Assembly (NCBI RefSeq): GCF_003121405.1
Contig: NZ_QBUY01000025.1
Location: 23,390-87,389, forward strand
Length of the DNA: 64,000 nt
Source of the DNA: Paraburkholderia sp. C35
Lineage (GTDB): Bacteria > Pseudomonadota > Gammaproteobacteria > Burkholderiales > Burkholderiaceae
Direction: 5' to 3'
Of this stretch, positions 1-8,684 are shown in pieces (position 1 is the stretch's first letter; the number at the start of each line of letters is the position of its first letter). The notes under the pieces are model-generated. The model made no database searches. It was not told where the DNA came from and saw nothing but the letters and a program-made list of their open reading frames with translations. A program made the translations under genes and the position numbers.

Positions 1-918
1 CAGGCCTACATGCGCGGGCTGATCCACGGCACGATGCATCTGTCGATCGGGCAGGAAGCGTCGGCCATCGGCATGACGCTGCTGCTCAACGACGACGACT
101 ACATCACGTCGACGCATCGCGGCCACGGCCATTGCATCGGCAAAGGCGCGGACCCGAAGCGGATGTTCGCCGAGTTCTTCGGCAAGGAGACCGGCTACTG
201 TCACGGACGCGGCGGCTCGATGCATATCGCCGATGTGAGCCGCGGCAATCTCGGCGCGAACGGCATTGTCGGCGGCGGGCTGCCTATTGCCGTGGGTGCC
301 GCGTTGTCCATCAAGCGGCAGAAGCGCGACTCGGTGGTGGTGTGCTTTTTCGGCGATGGCGCCAACAACGAAGGCGCGTTTCACGAATCGCTGAACTTCG
401 CGTCGATCTGGAAGCTGCCTGTGATCTTCGTGTGCGAGAACAACCGCTATGGCATGTCGATGTCGGTGGAACGCTCGACGGCCGTCGGCCATATCGCGCA
501 GCGCGCCGCCGCATACGACATGCCCGGCGTGACAGTCGACGGCAACCGTCTGTGCGACGTGCTCGAAGCGGCAGAAACGGCTATCGCGCGGGCGCGCGCC
601 GGCAGCGGCCCGATGCTGGTGGAATGCGAGACGTATCGGCTGCGCGGGCATTCGAAGAGCGACCGCAATCGCTATCGCACGCGCGAGGAGATCGACGCAT
701 GGGGCGCGCGCGATCCCATCGCGATCTACGAACAGCAACTGCTGGAGCACGGACTGATCGACACGGCCACCGTCGAGGCAATGCGCAAGGACGTCGAAGC
801 GGAGATCGCCTCGGGGCTGGAGTTTGCGCAGGACAGCCCCGCGCCGGACATCGACGATCTCACGCGCGATGTCTACACCTTGAATCACGAAATGGCACAA
901 CGGGGACACCAGCCATGA
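1..918 (+). CDS. acoA: Acetoin/2-oxoacid dehydrogenase E1 alpha subunit (5' partial)
   Basis: This is the thiamine-diphosphate-dependent E1 alpha subunit of a 2-oxoacid dehydrogenase complex, probably acetoin dehydrogenase, which starts cleavage and transfer of the acetyl unit to lipoyl-E2. The reading frame is open from base 1 (Q-A-Y before the first Met), so the true start lies outside the window. The ThDP motif is visible as GDGANNEGAFHESLNF followed by ENNRYGMSMS. The RLRGHSKSDRNRYRT stretch resembles the regulatory loop of E1 alpha. Its stop overlaps the start of the E1 beta gene by 4 bases, indicating translational coupling. A PDH-type substrate other than acetoin cannot be excluded from sequence alone. 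Confidence 0.88.
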   Translation, partial: QAYMRGLIHGTMHLSIGQEASAIGMTLLLNDDDYITSTHRGHGHCIGKGADPKRMFAEFFGKETGYCHGRGGSMHIADVSRGNLGANGIVGGGLPIAVGAALSIKRQKRDSVVVCFFGDGANNEGAFHESLNFASIWKLPVIFVCENNRYGMSMSVERSTAVGHIAQRAAAYDMPGVTVDGNRLCDVLEAAETAIARARAGSGPMLVECETYRLRGHSKSDRNRYRTREEIDAWGARDPIAIYEQQLLEHGLIDTATVEAMRKDVEAEIASGLEFAQDSPAPDIDDLTRDVYTLNHEMAQRGHQP

Positions 919-1910
919 GTCTCGAGCGCGAACTGACCTACGCACAGGCGATCAACGAGGCGCTCGCCATTGCGCTCGAACGCGATGAGCGCGTGTTTCT
1001 GATGGGCGAAGACATCGGCGTATATGGCGGCGCTTTCCAGGTAACGGGCGATCTCTATCAGCGCTTCGGCGCGGACCGCGTGATGGACACGCCGATTGCC
1101 GAACTGGCGGGCGCCGGTATCGCCGTGGGCGCGGCGATGACGGGATCGCGGCCCATCTACGAATTCCAGTTCTCGGACTTCGCCACGCTCGCGATGGAGC
1201 AGATCGTCAATCAGGCCGCGAAGATGCGATATATGCTGGGTGGCAACGTGTCGGTGCCGGTGGTGATGCGCTTTCCCGCAGGCTCGGGCACGGGTGCCGC
1301 GGCGCAACACAGCCAGAGTCTGGAAGCATGGTTTGCGCACGTGCCCGGCCTGAAGGTGATCCAGCCGAGCACGCCACACGACGCGAAAGGCCTGCTGCTC
1401 GCAGCCCTCGAAGACCCGGATCCCGTGATGATCTTCGAGCACAAGCTGCTCTACAAGAGCAAGGGCGTCGTGCCCGAGGGCTATTACGTCGAACCGCTGG
1501 GCAAGGCCGCGATTCGCCGCGAGGGACGCGACGTGACGATCGTCGCCACGTCGATCATGGCGATCCGCGCGCTGGAAGCGGCGCAAGCGCTCGCGGACGA
1601 AGGCATCGACGCGGAAGTGATCGACCTGCGCAGCATCCGTCCCATCGATCGCGAAGCGATCATCAGCAGCGTGTGCAAGACCTCGCGGCTCGTGTGCGTG
1701 TACGAAGGTGTCCAGCAATTGGGAATCGGCGCGGAGATCGCGGCGATCATCAGCGAAGGCGACGCGTTCGATGCGCTGGATGCGCCCATCGTGCGGCTGG
1801 GCGGTGCGGACTGCCCGCTGCCGTACAACCCGCAACTGGAAAAGGCCGCCGTACCGCAAGTCGACGACATCGCGGACGCCGTGCGTCGTCTGGTCGGCGG
1901 GAGGATCTGA
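915..1910 (+). CDS. acoB: Acetoin/2-oxoacid dehydrogenase E1 beta subunit
   Basis: E1 beta (331 aa) pairs with E1 alpha to form the ThDP site and to bind E2. Family features are the N-terminal EDIGVYGGAF segment, the TPIAELAGAGIAVGAAM region and the C-terminal transketolase domain with DLRSIRPID. The start ATG at 915 overlaps the preceding TGA (ATGA), which fixes the start; the frame is open further upstream but that part is antifunctional E1 alpha sequence read in another frame. The E2 gene starts 2 bases after its stop. Length matches family members of about 325-335 residues. Confidence 0.9.
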   Translation: MSLERELTYAQAINEALAIALERDERVFLMGEDIGVYGGAFQVTGDLYQRFGADRVMDTPIAELAGAGIAVGAAMTGSRPIYEFQFSDFATLAMEQIVNQAAKMRYMLGGNVSVPVVMRFPAGSGTGAAAQHSQSLEAWFAHVPGLKVIQPSTPHDAKGLLLAALEDPDPVMIFEHKLLYKSKGVVPEGYYVEPLGKAAIRREGRDVTIVATSIMAIRALEAAQALADEGIDAEVIDLRSIRPIDREAIISSVCKTSRLVCVYEGVQQLGIGAEIAAIISEGDAFDALDAPIVRLGGADCPLPYNPQLEKAAVPQVDDIADAVRRLVGGRI

Positions 1911-1911
1911 G

Positions 1912-3303
1912 ATGCCTACCGAGGTCATTCTGCCGCGCGTCGATATGGACATGACGGAAGGCTCGATCACCGCCTGGTACGCAAAAGAAGGCGACACGGT
2001 CAAACAGGGCGACCCGCTGTTCGACATCGAGACCAGCAAGGCCACGATGGAGATCGAAGCGCCTGCTTCGGGCGTGGTGCGGAGGATCAGCGCGGCGGCG
2101 GGCGATACGGTGCCAGTCGGCACGGTGATCGGCTGGATCTATGCAGCAGGGGAAGCTGTGCAGGACGCGCCTGATGCGCCGCTGGCGGCGCGCGCGGAGC
2201 AAGCGACCGGTGTGCCGACTGCCGCCGTGACGCCGCTCTCACGCAGCAACAACGCAGAACGCAGCGCGCCCGCCCGTCTGCGCGCCACACCCGCCGCGCG
2301 TCGCGTCGCGCGCGAGCATCACGTCCGGCTGGATCAGATCGGCGGAACCGGGCCGCTCGGCAGAATCGTGGAACACGATGTGCAGTCGTTCTTGCAGAGT
2401 CTGACCGCGCAGCGGGCGTCCGCAGCTTCGGCTTCGGCTGCAGCCCTGGCTTGCGCCGCAGTGGCGGTCGCCCCCTCGCCTTCCGCGCCCCTCAACCGCA
2501 TCTGGCTGCAGCACGGCCGTACCGCGACGCTCGTACTCGTGCATGGCTTCGCTGCCGAGTCGAACGGCTGGCGCCCACTCTTCAACGCGATGCGGCAGGC
2601 GTCGCTGCTGCCCGATATCGGTGTGCTGGCAATCGATTTGCCGGGTCACGGCAAATCGCCCGACGACGATGCAGGCTCGTTCGAGCGCATGATTCAGGCA
2701 GTCGAAGCCACGCTGACACAGGAACAGGTCGATCATTTCCACCTCGTGGCGCATTCGTTGGGCGGCGCCATTGCGGTGGGCTTGACGGCACAGACCGGGC
2801 TGGACGTCAGGTCGCTCACGTTGCTCGCACCAGCGGGATTCGGTGAAAGTTGCAACTGGGCCTTCATCCACGGCTTGACGACGGACACGGGCGGCGCGAC
2901 CCTGAAACCCTGGCTGCAGGAACTGGTGCACGATACGAGCTTCATCGACGATGCGTTCGTCGCGACTGCCGCGCAGCAGCTTGGCCGCGCGGAGCGCCGG
3001 GCAACGCTGGGACGCATCGCGGAGTTGCTATTCCGCGACGGCCGGCAGCAACTCGACATGCGGCAGGCGCTGGCGGAACTGGAGATCCCTGTGCGCGTCG
3101 TCTGGGGCAAGGAGGACAGCATCCTGCCCGTGACGCACGCCGACCGTCTGTGCGGCGCAGTCGCGCAGCATCGGCTGACGGGCGTGGGACACCTGCCGCA
3201 GGTCGAAGCGGTGAAGGACGTAGCGAGAATCGTGAGCGCGCAACTCATGACGCAATGCACACTACAGCCCAGATCGCAGTCCGCGTCGCAGTTCGCGAGT
3301 TAG
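1912..3303 (+). CDS. acoC: E2 acyltransferase: lipoyl + E1/E3-binding + alpha/beta hydrolase domains
   Basis: The E2 component (463 aa) has an N-terminal lipoyl domain (about residues 1-78) with the lipoylation lysine at K43 in ETSKATMEIEAP. A peripheral-subunit-binding domain (about 122-160, ATPAARRVAREHHVRLDQIGG) follows, then an alpha/beta hydrolase domain (about 200-455) with nucleophile S282 in AHSLGG and a histidine in GHLPQVE. It replaces the usual CAT catalytic domain, as in AcoC-type acetoin dehydrogenase E2. Canonical AcoC is about 370 residues and, as I recall it, lacks the binding domain, so this is an extended version. GGAGG at 1900-1904 supports ATG 1912. No E3 gene is in the window downstream. 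Confidence 0.82.
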   Translation: MPTEVILPRVDMDMTEGSITAWYAKEGDTVKQGDPLFDIETSKATMEIEAPASGVVRRISAAAGDTVPVGTVIGWIYAAGEAVQDAPDAPLAARAEQATGVPTAAVTPLSRSNNAERSAPARLRATPAARRVAREHHVRLDQIGGTGPLGRIVEHDVQSFLQSLTAQRASAASASAAALACAAVAVAPSPSAPLNRIWLQHGRTATLVLVHGFAAESNGWRPLFNAMRQASLLPDIGVLAIDLPGHGKSPDDDAGSFERMIQAVEATLTQEQVDHFHLVAHSLGGAIAVGLTAQTGLDVRSLTLLAPAGFGESCNWAFIHGLTTDTGGATLKPWLQELVHDTSFIDDAFVATAAQQLGRAERRATLGRIAELLFRDGRQQLDMRQALAELEIPVRVVWGKEDSILPVTHADRLCGAVAQHRLTGVGHLPQVEAVKDVARIVSAQLMTQCTLQPRSQSASQFAS

Positions 3304-3317
3304 ATGCCGAAACACAT

Positions 3318-3331
3318 GGATAACGTTTTCC
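3318..3331. promoter_or_regulatory. Possible LacI-type operator upstream of gutM
   Basis: GGATAACGTTTTCC is a near-perfect 14-bp palindrome (12 of 14 positions symmetrical) centred on AACGTT, the central CpG arrangement typical of LacI/GalR operators. It lies between the E2 gene and the glucitol PTS genes, 116 bases upstream of the gutM start. The match to the LacI-family consensus is only partial and no LacI-type gene is in the window. Confidence 0.22.
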
Positions 3332-3446
3332 CCGATACACGGCGCCGGGCATGCACGGTTAAGTAGCGCAGAGGTTCAACAGCCGGGCGCAAGGCACGAC
3401 CGGCATCCGTCGCGCGCGGCCATCCGGCGCGGCAAGGAGACATGCA

Positions 3447-3872
3447 ATGGAACTCGTTCGACTCGGACTGCTCCTGCTGGCGCTCATGTGGGCCTGCCAG
3501 CTCGTCGCCGCCTGGCTGCAGATGCGCTACTACCGGACCGTCGTGCGGCGCACGGCGGGGCAATGGACCAGCGGCTTTCTCGGCGCAAGCTCGTTCAAAC
3601 CCAGGCTCGGGCCGGGCGCGATTGCCATCGTCGTCATCGACAACGAATCGCGCGTGTGCGAAGCGCTCAGCATGTCCGGCCTCTCCGTCTTCGCACGCTT
3701 CAGGAAACTCGGCGATCTGGCGGGCAGCCCGCTTTCCGAATTCAAGCAGCGCCTCTCCACGTCTGCGCTCAAACCCGGCGTCAAGCAGGCGTTAGGCAGC
3801 GCATTCGATGTCGCCTGCCGCACGGCAAGCGAGCGTCAACAGGCATCGACGAAAGTCGCAATGGCAGATTAG
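3447..3872 (+). CDS. gutM: GutM-like glucitol operon activator protein
   Basis: This 141-residue protein matches the GutM family, the small membrane-anchored activator found in glucitol PTS operons. One N-terminal membrane segment (about residues 4-22) is followed by a basic cytoplasmic part (MRYYRTVVRRTAGQW) and the conserved GPGAIAIVVID segment. AAGGAGA at 3434-3440 supports ATG 3447. It is the first gene of the PTS cluster, 143 bases after the E2 stop, and precedes srlA by 96 bases, the same neighbourhood it occupies in enteric gut operons. The mechanism of GutM activation is poorly defined even in E. coli. Confidence 0.82.
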   Translation: MELVRLGLLLLALMWACQLVAAWLQMRYYRTVVRRTAGQWTSGFLGASSFKPRLGPGAIAIVVIDNESRVCEALSMSGLSVFARFRKLGDLAGSPLSEFKQRLSTSALKPGVKQALGSAFDVACRTASERQQASTKVAMAD

Positions 3873-3968
3873 TAGCGCACGCAACAGGTTTGCAAGGCAA
3901 CGATACAGAAGGGCAAGGCAGTCCATACACATAATCGTCGTTGTTGTAGTCCATCTCAGGAGAGCAAC

Positions 3969-4523
3969 ATGAATCCCTTGGATTTTCTTACGCATGCCGC
4001 CGAAGCATTTATCGCGGTGTTCAATGCGGGCGGCAAGACTTTCGTCGGCTTCGTGACGGGCATCTTGCCGACGCTGATCGTGTTGTTGACAGCCGTGTAC
4101 ACGATCATCGCGCTAGTAGGTGAACAACGCATTCAGGGTCTCGCGCGCTTTCTGTCGAAGAACATCATCACCCGTTACACGCTGCTTCCGCTGCTCGCCA
4201 TGTTCTTCCTGACCAATCCGATGGCCTATACCTTCGGCGTGTTTCTCGAAGAAAAACACAAGCCGGCTTTCTATGATTCAGCCGTCTCGCTCTGTCACCC
4301 GATCACCGGTCTTTTCCCACACTGTAATCCCGGCGAACTGTTCGTCTGGCTCGGCGTGGCGGCCGGCATCAACAAGCTCGCGGAGACGCACGCCGCACCG
4401 TTCTCCTTACCGAAACTCGCGTTGTTCTATCTGGGCGTCGGCCTCTTCGTGAATCTGCTGAAGGGCGTCGTGACGGAAGCGATCACCCGCATGATCGCCA
4501 AGCGTGAAGGACTCAAGCTCTGA
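3969..4523 (+). CDS. srlA: PTS glucitol/sorbitol-specific EIIC subunit
   Basis: The 184-residue integral membrane protein is the first half of the glucitol permease. It has several hydrophobic segments (for example TLIVLLTAVYTIIALVG and YTLLPLLAMFFLTNPMAYTFG) and the family-typical SVSLCHPITGLFPHCNPGELFVWLGVAAGI-like stretch, read here as SLCHPITGLFPHCNPGELF. An AGGAGAGCAAC ribosome site precedes ATG 3969. It works with SrlE (EIIBC) and SrlB (EIIA) to import and phosphorylate a polyol. Glucitol is the family substrate, but a different hexitol is possible because no sorbitol-phosphate dehydrogenase is visible in the window. Confidence 0.88.
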   Translation: MNPLDFLTHAAEAFIAVFNAGGKTFVGFVTGILPTLIVLLTAVYTIIALVGEQRIQGLARFLSKNIITRYTLLPLLAMFFLTNPMAYTFGVFLEEKHKPAFYDSAVSLCHPITGLFPHCNPGELFVWLGVAAGINKLAETHAAPFSLPKLALFYLGVGLFVNLLKGVVTEAITRMIAKREGLKL

Positions 4524-4554
4524 ACCGCACGACAACGCATCGGAGGAGACAATC

Positions 4555-5580
4555 ATGGACACACGTACTTTTCGCGCCGTGCGGGTTCAGCGAGGACCGA
4601 ACGGCTGGGGCGGCCCGCTCGTCATCACGCCGACGTTCGAGCGCAACAAGATCGTCGCCGTGACGGGCGGCGACATTCCGAAACTCGCCCACCGGCTCGC
4701 CGAGATGACGGGCGGCACCGTGGTGGATGGCTTTCGTAATCCACCGCTCGAATCCGAAATCGCTGCCGTCGTGATCGATTGCGGTGGCACCGCGCGTTGC
4801 GGCGTGTATCCGCGCAAGCGCATCCCGACCATCAACCTCAGCCCCGTCGGTCAATCCGGCCCGCTCGCGCAGTTCATCACGGAAGACATCTATGTATCGG
4901 GTGTCGAACTGGACGGCCTGCAAACCGTCGATGACGAAACGGCAGCCAGCGCCAACCGTCTGAGCGAACCGGCGATTGCCGCTTCGGATTTCGGTGCGGC
5001 GGCCTCTGCCACGGCCTCGACGACAGCCGCCGATACCGGGCATTCGGGCGGCCTGGTCGGCGTGATCACATCGATTGGCCGCAGCATGGGCGGCGTGGTC
5101 AACATCCTGTTCAACAGCGGCCGCAAGTCCATCGACACCGTAATCCGCAACGTCCTGCCCTTCATGGCTTTCGTGACGATGCTGATCGGCATCATCAACT
5201 CGACGGGGATCGGCCTCGGGCTGGCACACGTGCTGTCGCCGCTGGCTGGCAATATCATTGGTCTGGTGGTGCTGTCGGCGATTTGCGGGCTGCCGTTTCT
5301 GTCGCCCGTGCTCGGCCCCGGCGCCGTGATCGCGCAGGTGATCGGCGCGGCCATCATCGGCCCGGCCATCGGCAACGGCACGATTCCGCCGCATATGGCC
5401 CTGCCCGCCCTGTTCGCCTATGACACGCAGGTCGGCTGCGACTTCGTGCCTGTCGGCATGGCGCTCGGCGAGGCCAAGCCGGATACGATCAGGATCGGTG
5501 TGCCTGCCGTGCTGATCAGCCGGCAGATCATGGGGCCGGTCTCGGTTCTGATTGCGTGGGTGGTGAGTTTTGCTCTTTGA
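4555..5580 (+). CDS. srlE: PTS glucitol/sorbitol-specific EIIBC subunit
   Basis: This 341-residue subunit carries the EIIB domain (about residues 1-130), with the phosphorylated cysteine probably in the segment VVIDCGGTARCGVYPRKRIPT, read here as DCGGTARCGVYPRK. A membrane EIIC part follows (about 190-341), rich in Gly/Leu/Ile segments such as NVLPFMAFVTMLIGIIN and ending in IAWVVSFAL. The reading frame opens at 4504, but GGAGGAGAC at 4541-4549 places the start at ATG 4555 (MDTRTFRAVRVQRGPNGWGG). A low-complexity Ala/Ser/Thr linker near residues 140-165 joins the halves. It lies between srlA and srlB in the expected order. Confidence 0.88.
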   Translation: MDTRTFRAVRVQRGPNGWGGPLVITPTFERNKIVAVTGGDIPKLAHRLAEMTGGTVVDGFRNPPLESEIAAVVIDCGGTARCGVYPRKRIPTINLSPVGQSGPLAQFITEDIYVSGVELDGLQTVDDETAASANRLSEPAIAASDFGAAASATASTTAADTGHSGGLVGVITSIGRSMGGVVNILFNSGRKSIDTVIRNVLPFMAFVTMLIGIINSTGIGLGLAHVLSPLAGNIIGLVVLSAICGLPFLSPVLGPGAVIAQVIGAAIIGPAIGNGTIPPHMALPALFAYDTQVGCDFVPVGMALGEAKPDTIRIGVPAVLISRQIMGPVSVLIAWVVSFAL

Positions 5581-5600
5581 TCCATTTTTCGGGAAGCACA

Positions 5601-5978
5601 ATGAACTATTACAAGACCGTTATTTCGTCGATCGGAGAAGAAGTGCAATCGCTGCTCGAAGGTGGCGTGCTGATCCTGTATTCCGATGGCGCGCCGCCTG
5701 AGCTTGCGGAAGTGTCCGTGCTGCATCGCGTGGAGCAGGCCAGTCGCGACGTGCCGCGCATCGGCTCGCTGCTGCGCATCGGCGAGGATTCCGCCGTCGT
5801 GACGGCCGTCGGCCCGACTGCCTGGAACAAGGTCAGCGAACTCGGCCACGTCGTGATCAACTTCAACGGCGCGCAGAACGCCGAACGTCCCGGCGAAATC
5901 TGCGTCACCGAAATCGACCACGAGCGGCTGTTCGACGGCATGAAGGCGGGCACCGTGATCGAGATCGTCGACGCCTGA
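5601..5978 (+). CDS. srlB: PTS glucitol/sorbitol-specific EIIA subunit
   Basis: The 125-residue soluble EIIA receives phosphate from HPr and passes it to the EIIB domain of SrlE. Features include the N-terminal MNYYKTVISSIGEEV, a central LHRVEQASRDVPRIGS, and the GHVVINFNG segment that carries the likely phosphorylated histidine. The start ATG at 5601 is preceded by GGGAAGC; an upstream in-frame Met at 5556 lies inside srlE and is unlikely. It follows srlE by 20 bases and precedes the HPr-EI fusion by 54 bases, completing a self-sufficient PTS. Confidence 0.87.
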   Translation: MNYYKTVISSIGEEVQSLLEGGVLILYSDGAPPELAEVSVLHRVEQASRDVPRIGSLLRIGEDSAVVTAVGPTAWNKVSELGHVVINFNGAQNAERPGEICVTEIDHERLFDGMKAGTVIEIVDA

Positions 5979-6032
5979 CACACACGGCAATCCGCTGAGC
6001 GACACTTCATTGAATCCAGATAAGGGCACGTC

Positions 6033-8027
6033 ATGTTGGAAACACCTGTCGTCGTCAAGGTCCATGAAGGGCTTCACGCCCGTCCCGCCACGCAGTTCGC
6101 CAAGCTGGCGAAGGGCTTTTCCTGCTCGCTGGCCATCGGTCGCGGAGAAACCTGGACGGATGCAAAAAGCGCGGTCAAGCTGATGCTGCTAGGCGTGAAG
6201 CAGAACGAACGCATCGTGCTGCGGGCCGAAGGCGAAGACGAGCGCGAAGCGATGGGCCGCCTGGCGGAGTTTCTGGCTGATGAGACCATTGCGGCGCCCG
6301 CTTCTTCAGACTCGGGCAGCACGGGCTCTGTCGCGTCCCACAACGCCCAGCCGGTGCGGGGCGATGCCGCCAATGAAAGCCTCTCTGCGGTGCAAGGCCA
6401 ATCGCTCAAAGGCATCGCGGCAAGCGAAGGACTCGCGTTCGGCAATACCTTCGCCTATTTCCGCGAGGAGATCGTGGCGGACCGTCAGTTCGTCGCGCCG
6501 CATGAAGTGGAGGACGAGCTGAGTCGCTTCGGCACGGCACTGGAAGACACGCTGCGCGCGATGCTCGCGCCGCGCGCCGATGCGGGCGAACATGAAGAGA
6601 TCTTTGCCGCCATCGCGGACGTCGCACGCAGCGACGACTTCGCCGGCGCGATTCGCGCGCTGGTTGCCTCGCGCTGGAGTGCTGAAGCCGCCACGCTCAA
6701 GTGCGGCATGGATCTGGCCATCGCGTTCGCGACGTTGCCCGACGAATATCTGCGCAGCCGCGCCGATGATATTCGCGGCCTTACGCGCTCGATTGCGGCC
6801 ACGTTGCTCGGCAAGCAGCAGAGTTCACTGGGCGATCTGCCCGGCCCGTGCATCGTCGTTGCCGAAGATCTGTCCGCGCCCGATCTGGCGCGCGCCGATC
6901 TGGCGAACATTCTCGGCATTGTCTGCACCTCGGGAAGCGCCACTTCACACGTTGCCATCATCGCGCGCACGCACGGCATTCCCGCGATTCTCGGCGTGGC
7001 CGCAGATCGCGACGCGCTGCGGGCGGCATCGCGCGCGGCCATCGACGGTTGCAGCGGCGAAGTGTGGCTCGATCATGCGCCCGAACTCGAACGCTCGATG
7101 TCGAAGCGGCTCGAAGCGCAGCGCGAAGTGGACGTGGCCCTGCTCGCCTATCGCGATGTCGAGCCGCAAACGCAGGGCGGACGCAAGATCCAGGTGGCGG
7201 CGAATCTGGGTTCGCTGGCAGAAATCGAAGCGGCGCAGCGCGTGGGCGCGATGGGTGTCGGTCTGTTCCGCACCGAGTTGCTGTTCCTCGATCAACGGTG
7301 CGTGCCGTCGGAAGACGAACAATACGAGGCCTACGCCACGCTGGCGCGCGCGTTCGCGCCGCAGCCCGTCATCATCCGCACGCTGGATGCGGGCGCCGAC
7401 AAGCCGCTGCCCGGCATCCGCTTTCCCGAAGAAGAAAACCCGTTTCTTGGCTGGCGCGGCATCCGTATGTGTCTGGACTGCCCGGAGATTTTCGAGCCGC
7501 AATTGCGCGCGCTGCTGCGCGCCGCCGTGCACGGCAACCTCTGGGTGATGATCCCGATGGTGGACGACGTCGAGGAAGTACGCCGCGTCAAGTCGATGCT
7601 GGCTCGTCTTTCTGCGGAACTGACTACACGCGGCATCGCGCACGCGCAGCCCAAACTCGGGATCATGATCGAAACACCCGCCGCCGTGCTGATCGCCGAC
7701 GATCTCGCGAAAGAAGTCGAATTCTTCTCGATCGGTACGAACGATCTGACGCAGTACATCATGGCCGTCGATCGCATGAATCCGCAGCTCGCATCGCTGT
7801 ATCGCACGGACCATCCTGCTGTTCTGAAGGCGATCCGCATGGTGTGCGATGCGGCGCACCGCGCGAACATCAGCGTGGGCGTGTGCGGCGAAGCGGCGTC
7901 GCGTCCCGACATGATTCCGACGCTGGTGAGGCTCGGCGTCGATGAACTCAGCATGAGTCCATCGGCGATACTGCGCGCGAAGAAGGTCATCACGGAAATC
8001 GCCGGAGAGCGGCGGGACGCTGCGTAG
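6033..8027 (+). CDS. HPr-Enzyme I fusion phosphotransferase
   Basis: A 664-residue fusion: residues 1-88 are HPr with the active histidine H15 in EGLHARPATQF, and residues about 125-664 are Enzyme I. EI features include the phosphorylated H306 in GSATSHVAIIARTHGIPAI, the PEP-binding barrel with GLFRTELLFL, and IGTNDLTQYIMAVDR. It takes phosphate from PEP and, via the HPr part, charges EIIA. An Ala/Ser-rich linker (about 90-122) joins the modules. AAGGGCAC precedes ATG 6033. It is the last gene of the glucitol PTS operon, giving the transporter a dedicated energy-coupling chain. No strong terminator follows. Confidence 0.93.
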   Translation: MLETPVVVKVHEGLHARPATQFAKLAKGFSCSLAIGRGETWTDAKSAVKLMLLGVKQNERIVLRAEGEDEREAMGRLAEFLADETIAAPASSDSGSTGSVASHNAQPVRGDAANESLSAVQGQSLKGIAASEGLAFGNTFAYFREEIVADRQFVAPHEVEDELSRFGTALEDTLRAMLAPRADAGEHEEIFAAIADVARSDDFAGAIRALVASRWSAEAATLKCGMDLAIAFATLPDEYLRSRADDIRGLTRSIAATLLGKQQSSLGDLPGPCIVVAEDLSAPDLARADLANILGIVCTSGSATSHVAIIARTHGIPAILGVAADRDALRAASRAAIDGCSGEVWLDHAPELERSMSKRLEAQREVDVALLAYRDVEPQTQGGRKIQVAANLGSLAEIEAAQRVGAMGVGLFRTELLFLDQRCVPSEDEQYEAYATLARAFAPQPVIIRTLDAGADKPLPGIRFPEEENPFLGWRGIRMCLDCPEIFEPQLRALLRAAVHGNLWVMIPMVDDVEEVRRVKSMLARLSAELTTRGIAHAQPKLGIMIETPAAVLIADDLAKEVEFFSIGTNDLTQYIMAVDRMNPQLASLYRTDHPAVLKAIRMVCDAAHRANISVGVCGEAASRPDMIPTLVRLGVDELSMSPSAILRAKKVITEIAGERRDAA

Positions 8028-8082
8028 TACACACGTCTTGAAACACGGTGCACGGGCGTTGCCTGGACAGGCCCGCTTTCGA

Positions 8083-8499
8083 TTACGCGTCCGCTGCCGG
8101 ATCGTAAGGCACCACTTCTTCCCGTTCATCGGGCCGGTTCCTCGCCACCACCGCGCGCGCCGGCTCCGTCATGCTCAGATTGAACGGCTGATGCGGCACG
8201 CCGGGAGGAATAAACAGAAAATCCCCCGCTTCCGTGATCACCGATTCACGCAAGCCCGGCCCATAGCGCGTTTCGACGCGCCCTTCCAGCACGTAGAGTC
8301 CCGTCTCGTAGCCGATGTGGATGTGCGGCTCGGCGTGACCGCCTGGCGGGACCACGACGAGATGCATCGACAGCCCTGTCGACCCCGCCGTGCCCGATGA
8401 AATCCCCACGAAATAAGGCAAGCGCTGCGCCGTGGCGATTTCCCTGTCGGGACGCACGAGAACGGGTTGCGCGAGTACGCGTTGTGATTCGTCTTCCAT
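8083..8499 (-). CDS. Cupin-domain protein
   Basis: A 138-residue single-domain cupin. Motif 1 is recognisable in GGHAEPHIHIGYETGLYVLEG-like order (key residues two His in HIH and a Glu), and motif 2, GDFLFIPPGVPHQPFN, fits G(X)5PXG(X)2H(X)3N exactly, so a metal site is likely. The frame is open up to 8595, but AGGAG just upstream of ATG 8499 (MEDESQRVLAQPVL) supports the shorter form. It is convergent with the PTS operon and divergent from the SUOX-fold gene at 8685. The substrate or ligand is unknown. Confidence 0.78.
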   Translation of the reverse strand: MEDESQRVLAQPVLVRPDREIATAQRLPYFVGISSGTAGSTGLSMHLVVVPPGGHAEPHIHIGYETGLYVLEGRVETRYGPGLRESVITEAGDFLFIPPGVPHQPFNLSMTEPARAVVARNRPDEREEVVPYDPAADA

Positions 8500-8684
8500 A
8501 TACGACTCTCCTGGTTCGGTGAGGCGCTGCATCCACACAGATTCTATGCTGGACAGCATGCGTGCACCGGCTGATCGCGTCTTCTCGTGAAGCATTCACT
8601 GAACTCGTGACCTGGCCGTATCGAAGACTTGTTGTCGGTGTATAAGAGTCGAACGCATCGACGACCTCAACGGAGCCCTTGAAC

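Noticed and set aside
885..2123. Long minus-strand frame opposite the E1 beta gene
   Set aside because: Antisense shadow; runs across the acoB/acoC boundary and lacks any recognisable domain.
8043..8075. Possible hairpin after the PTS operon (GGGC...GCCCG)
   Set aside because: Only 5 bp of stem, a nested partial repeat and a poor T-run; not enough for a terminator call.
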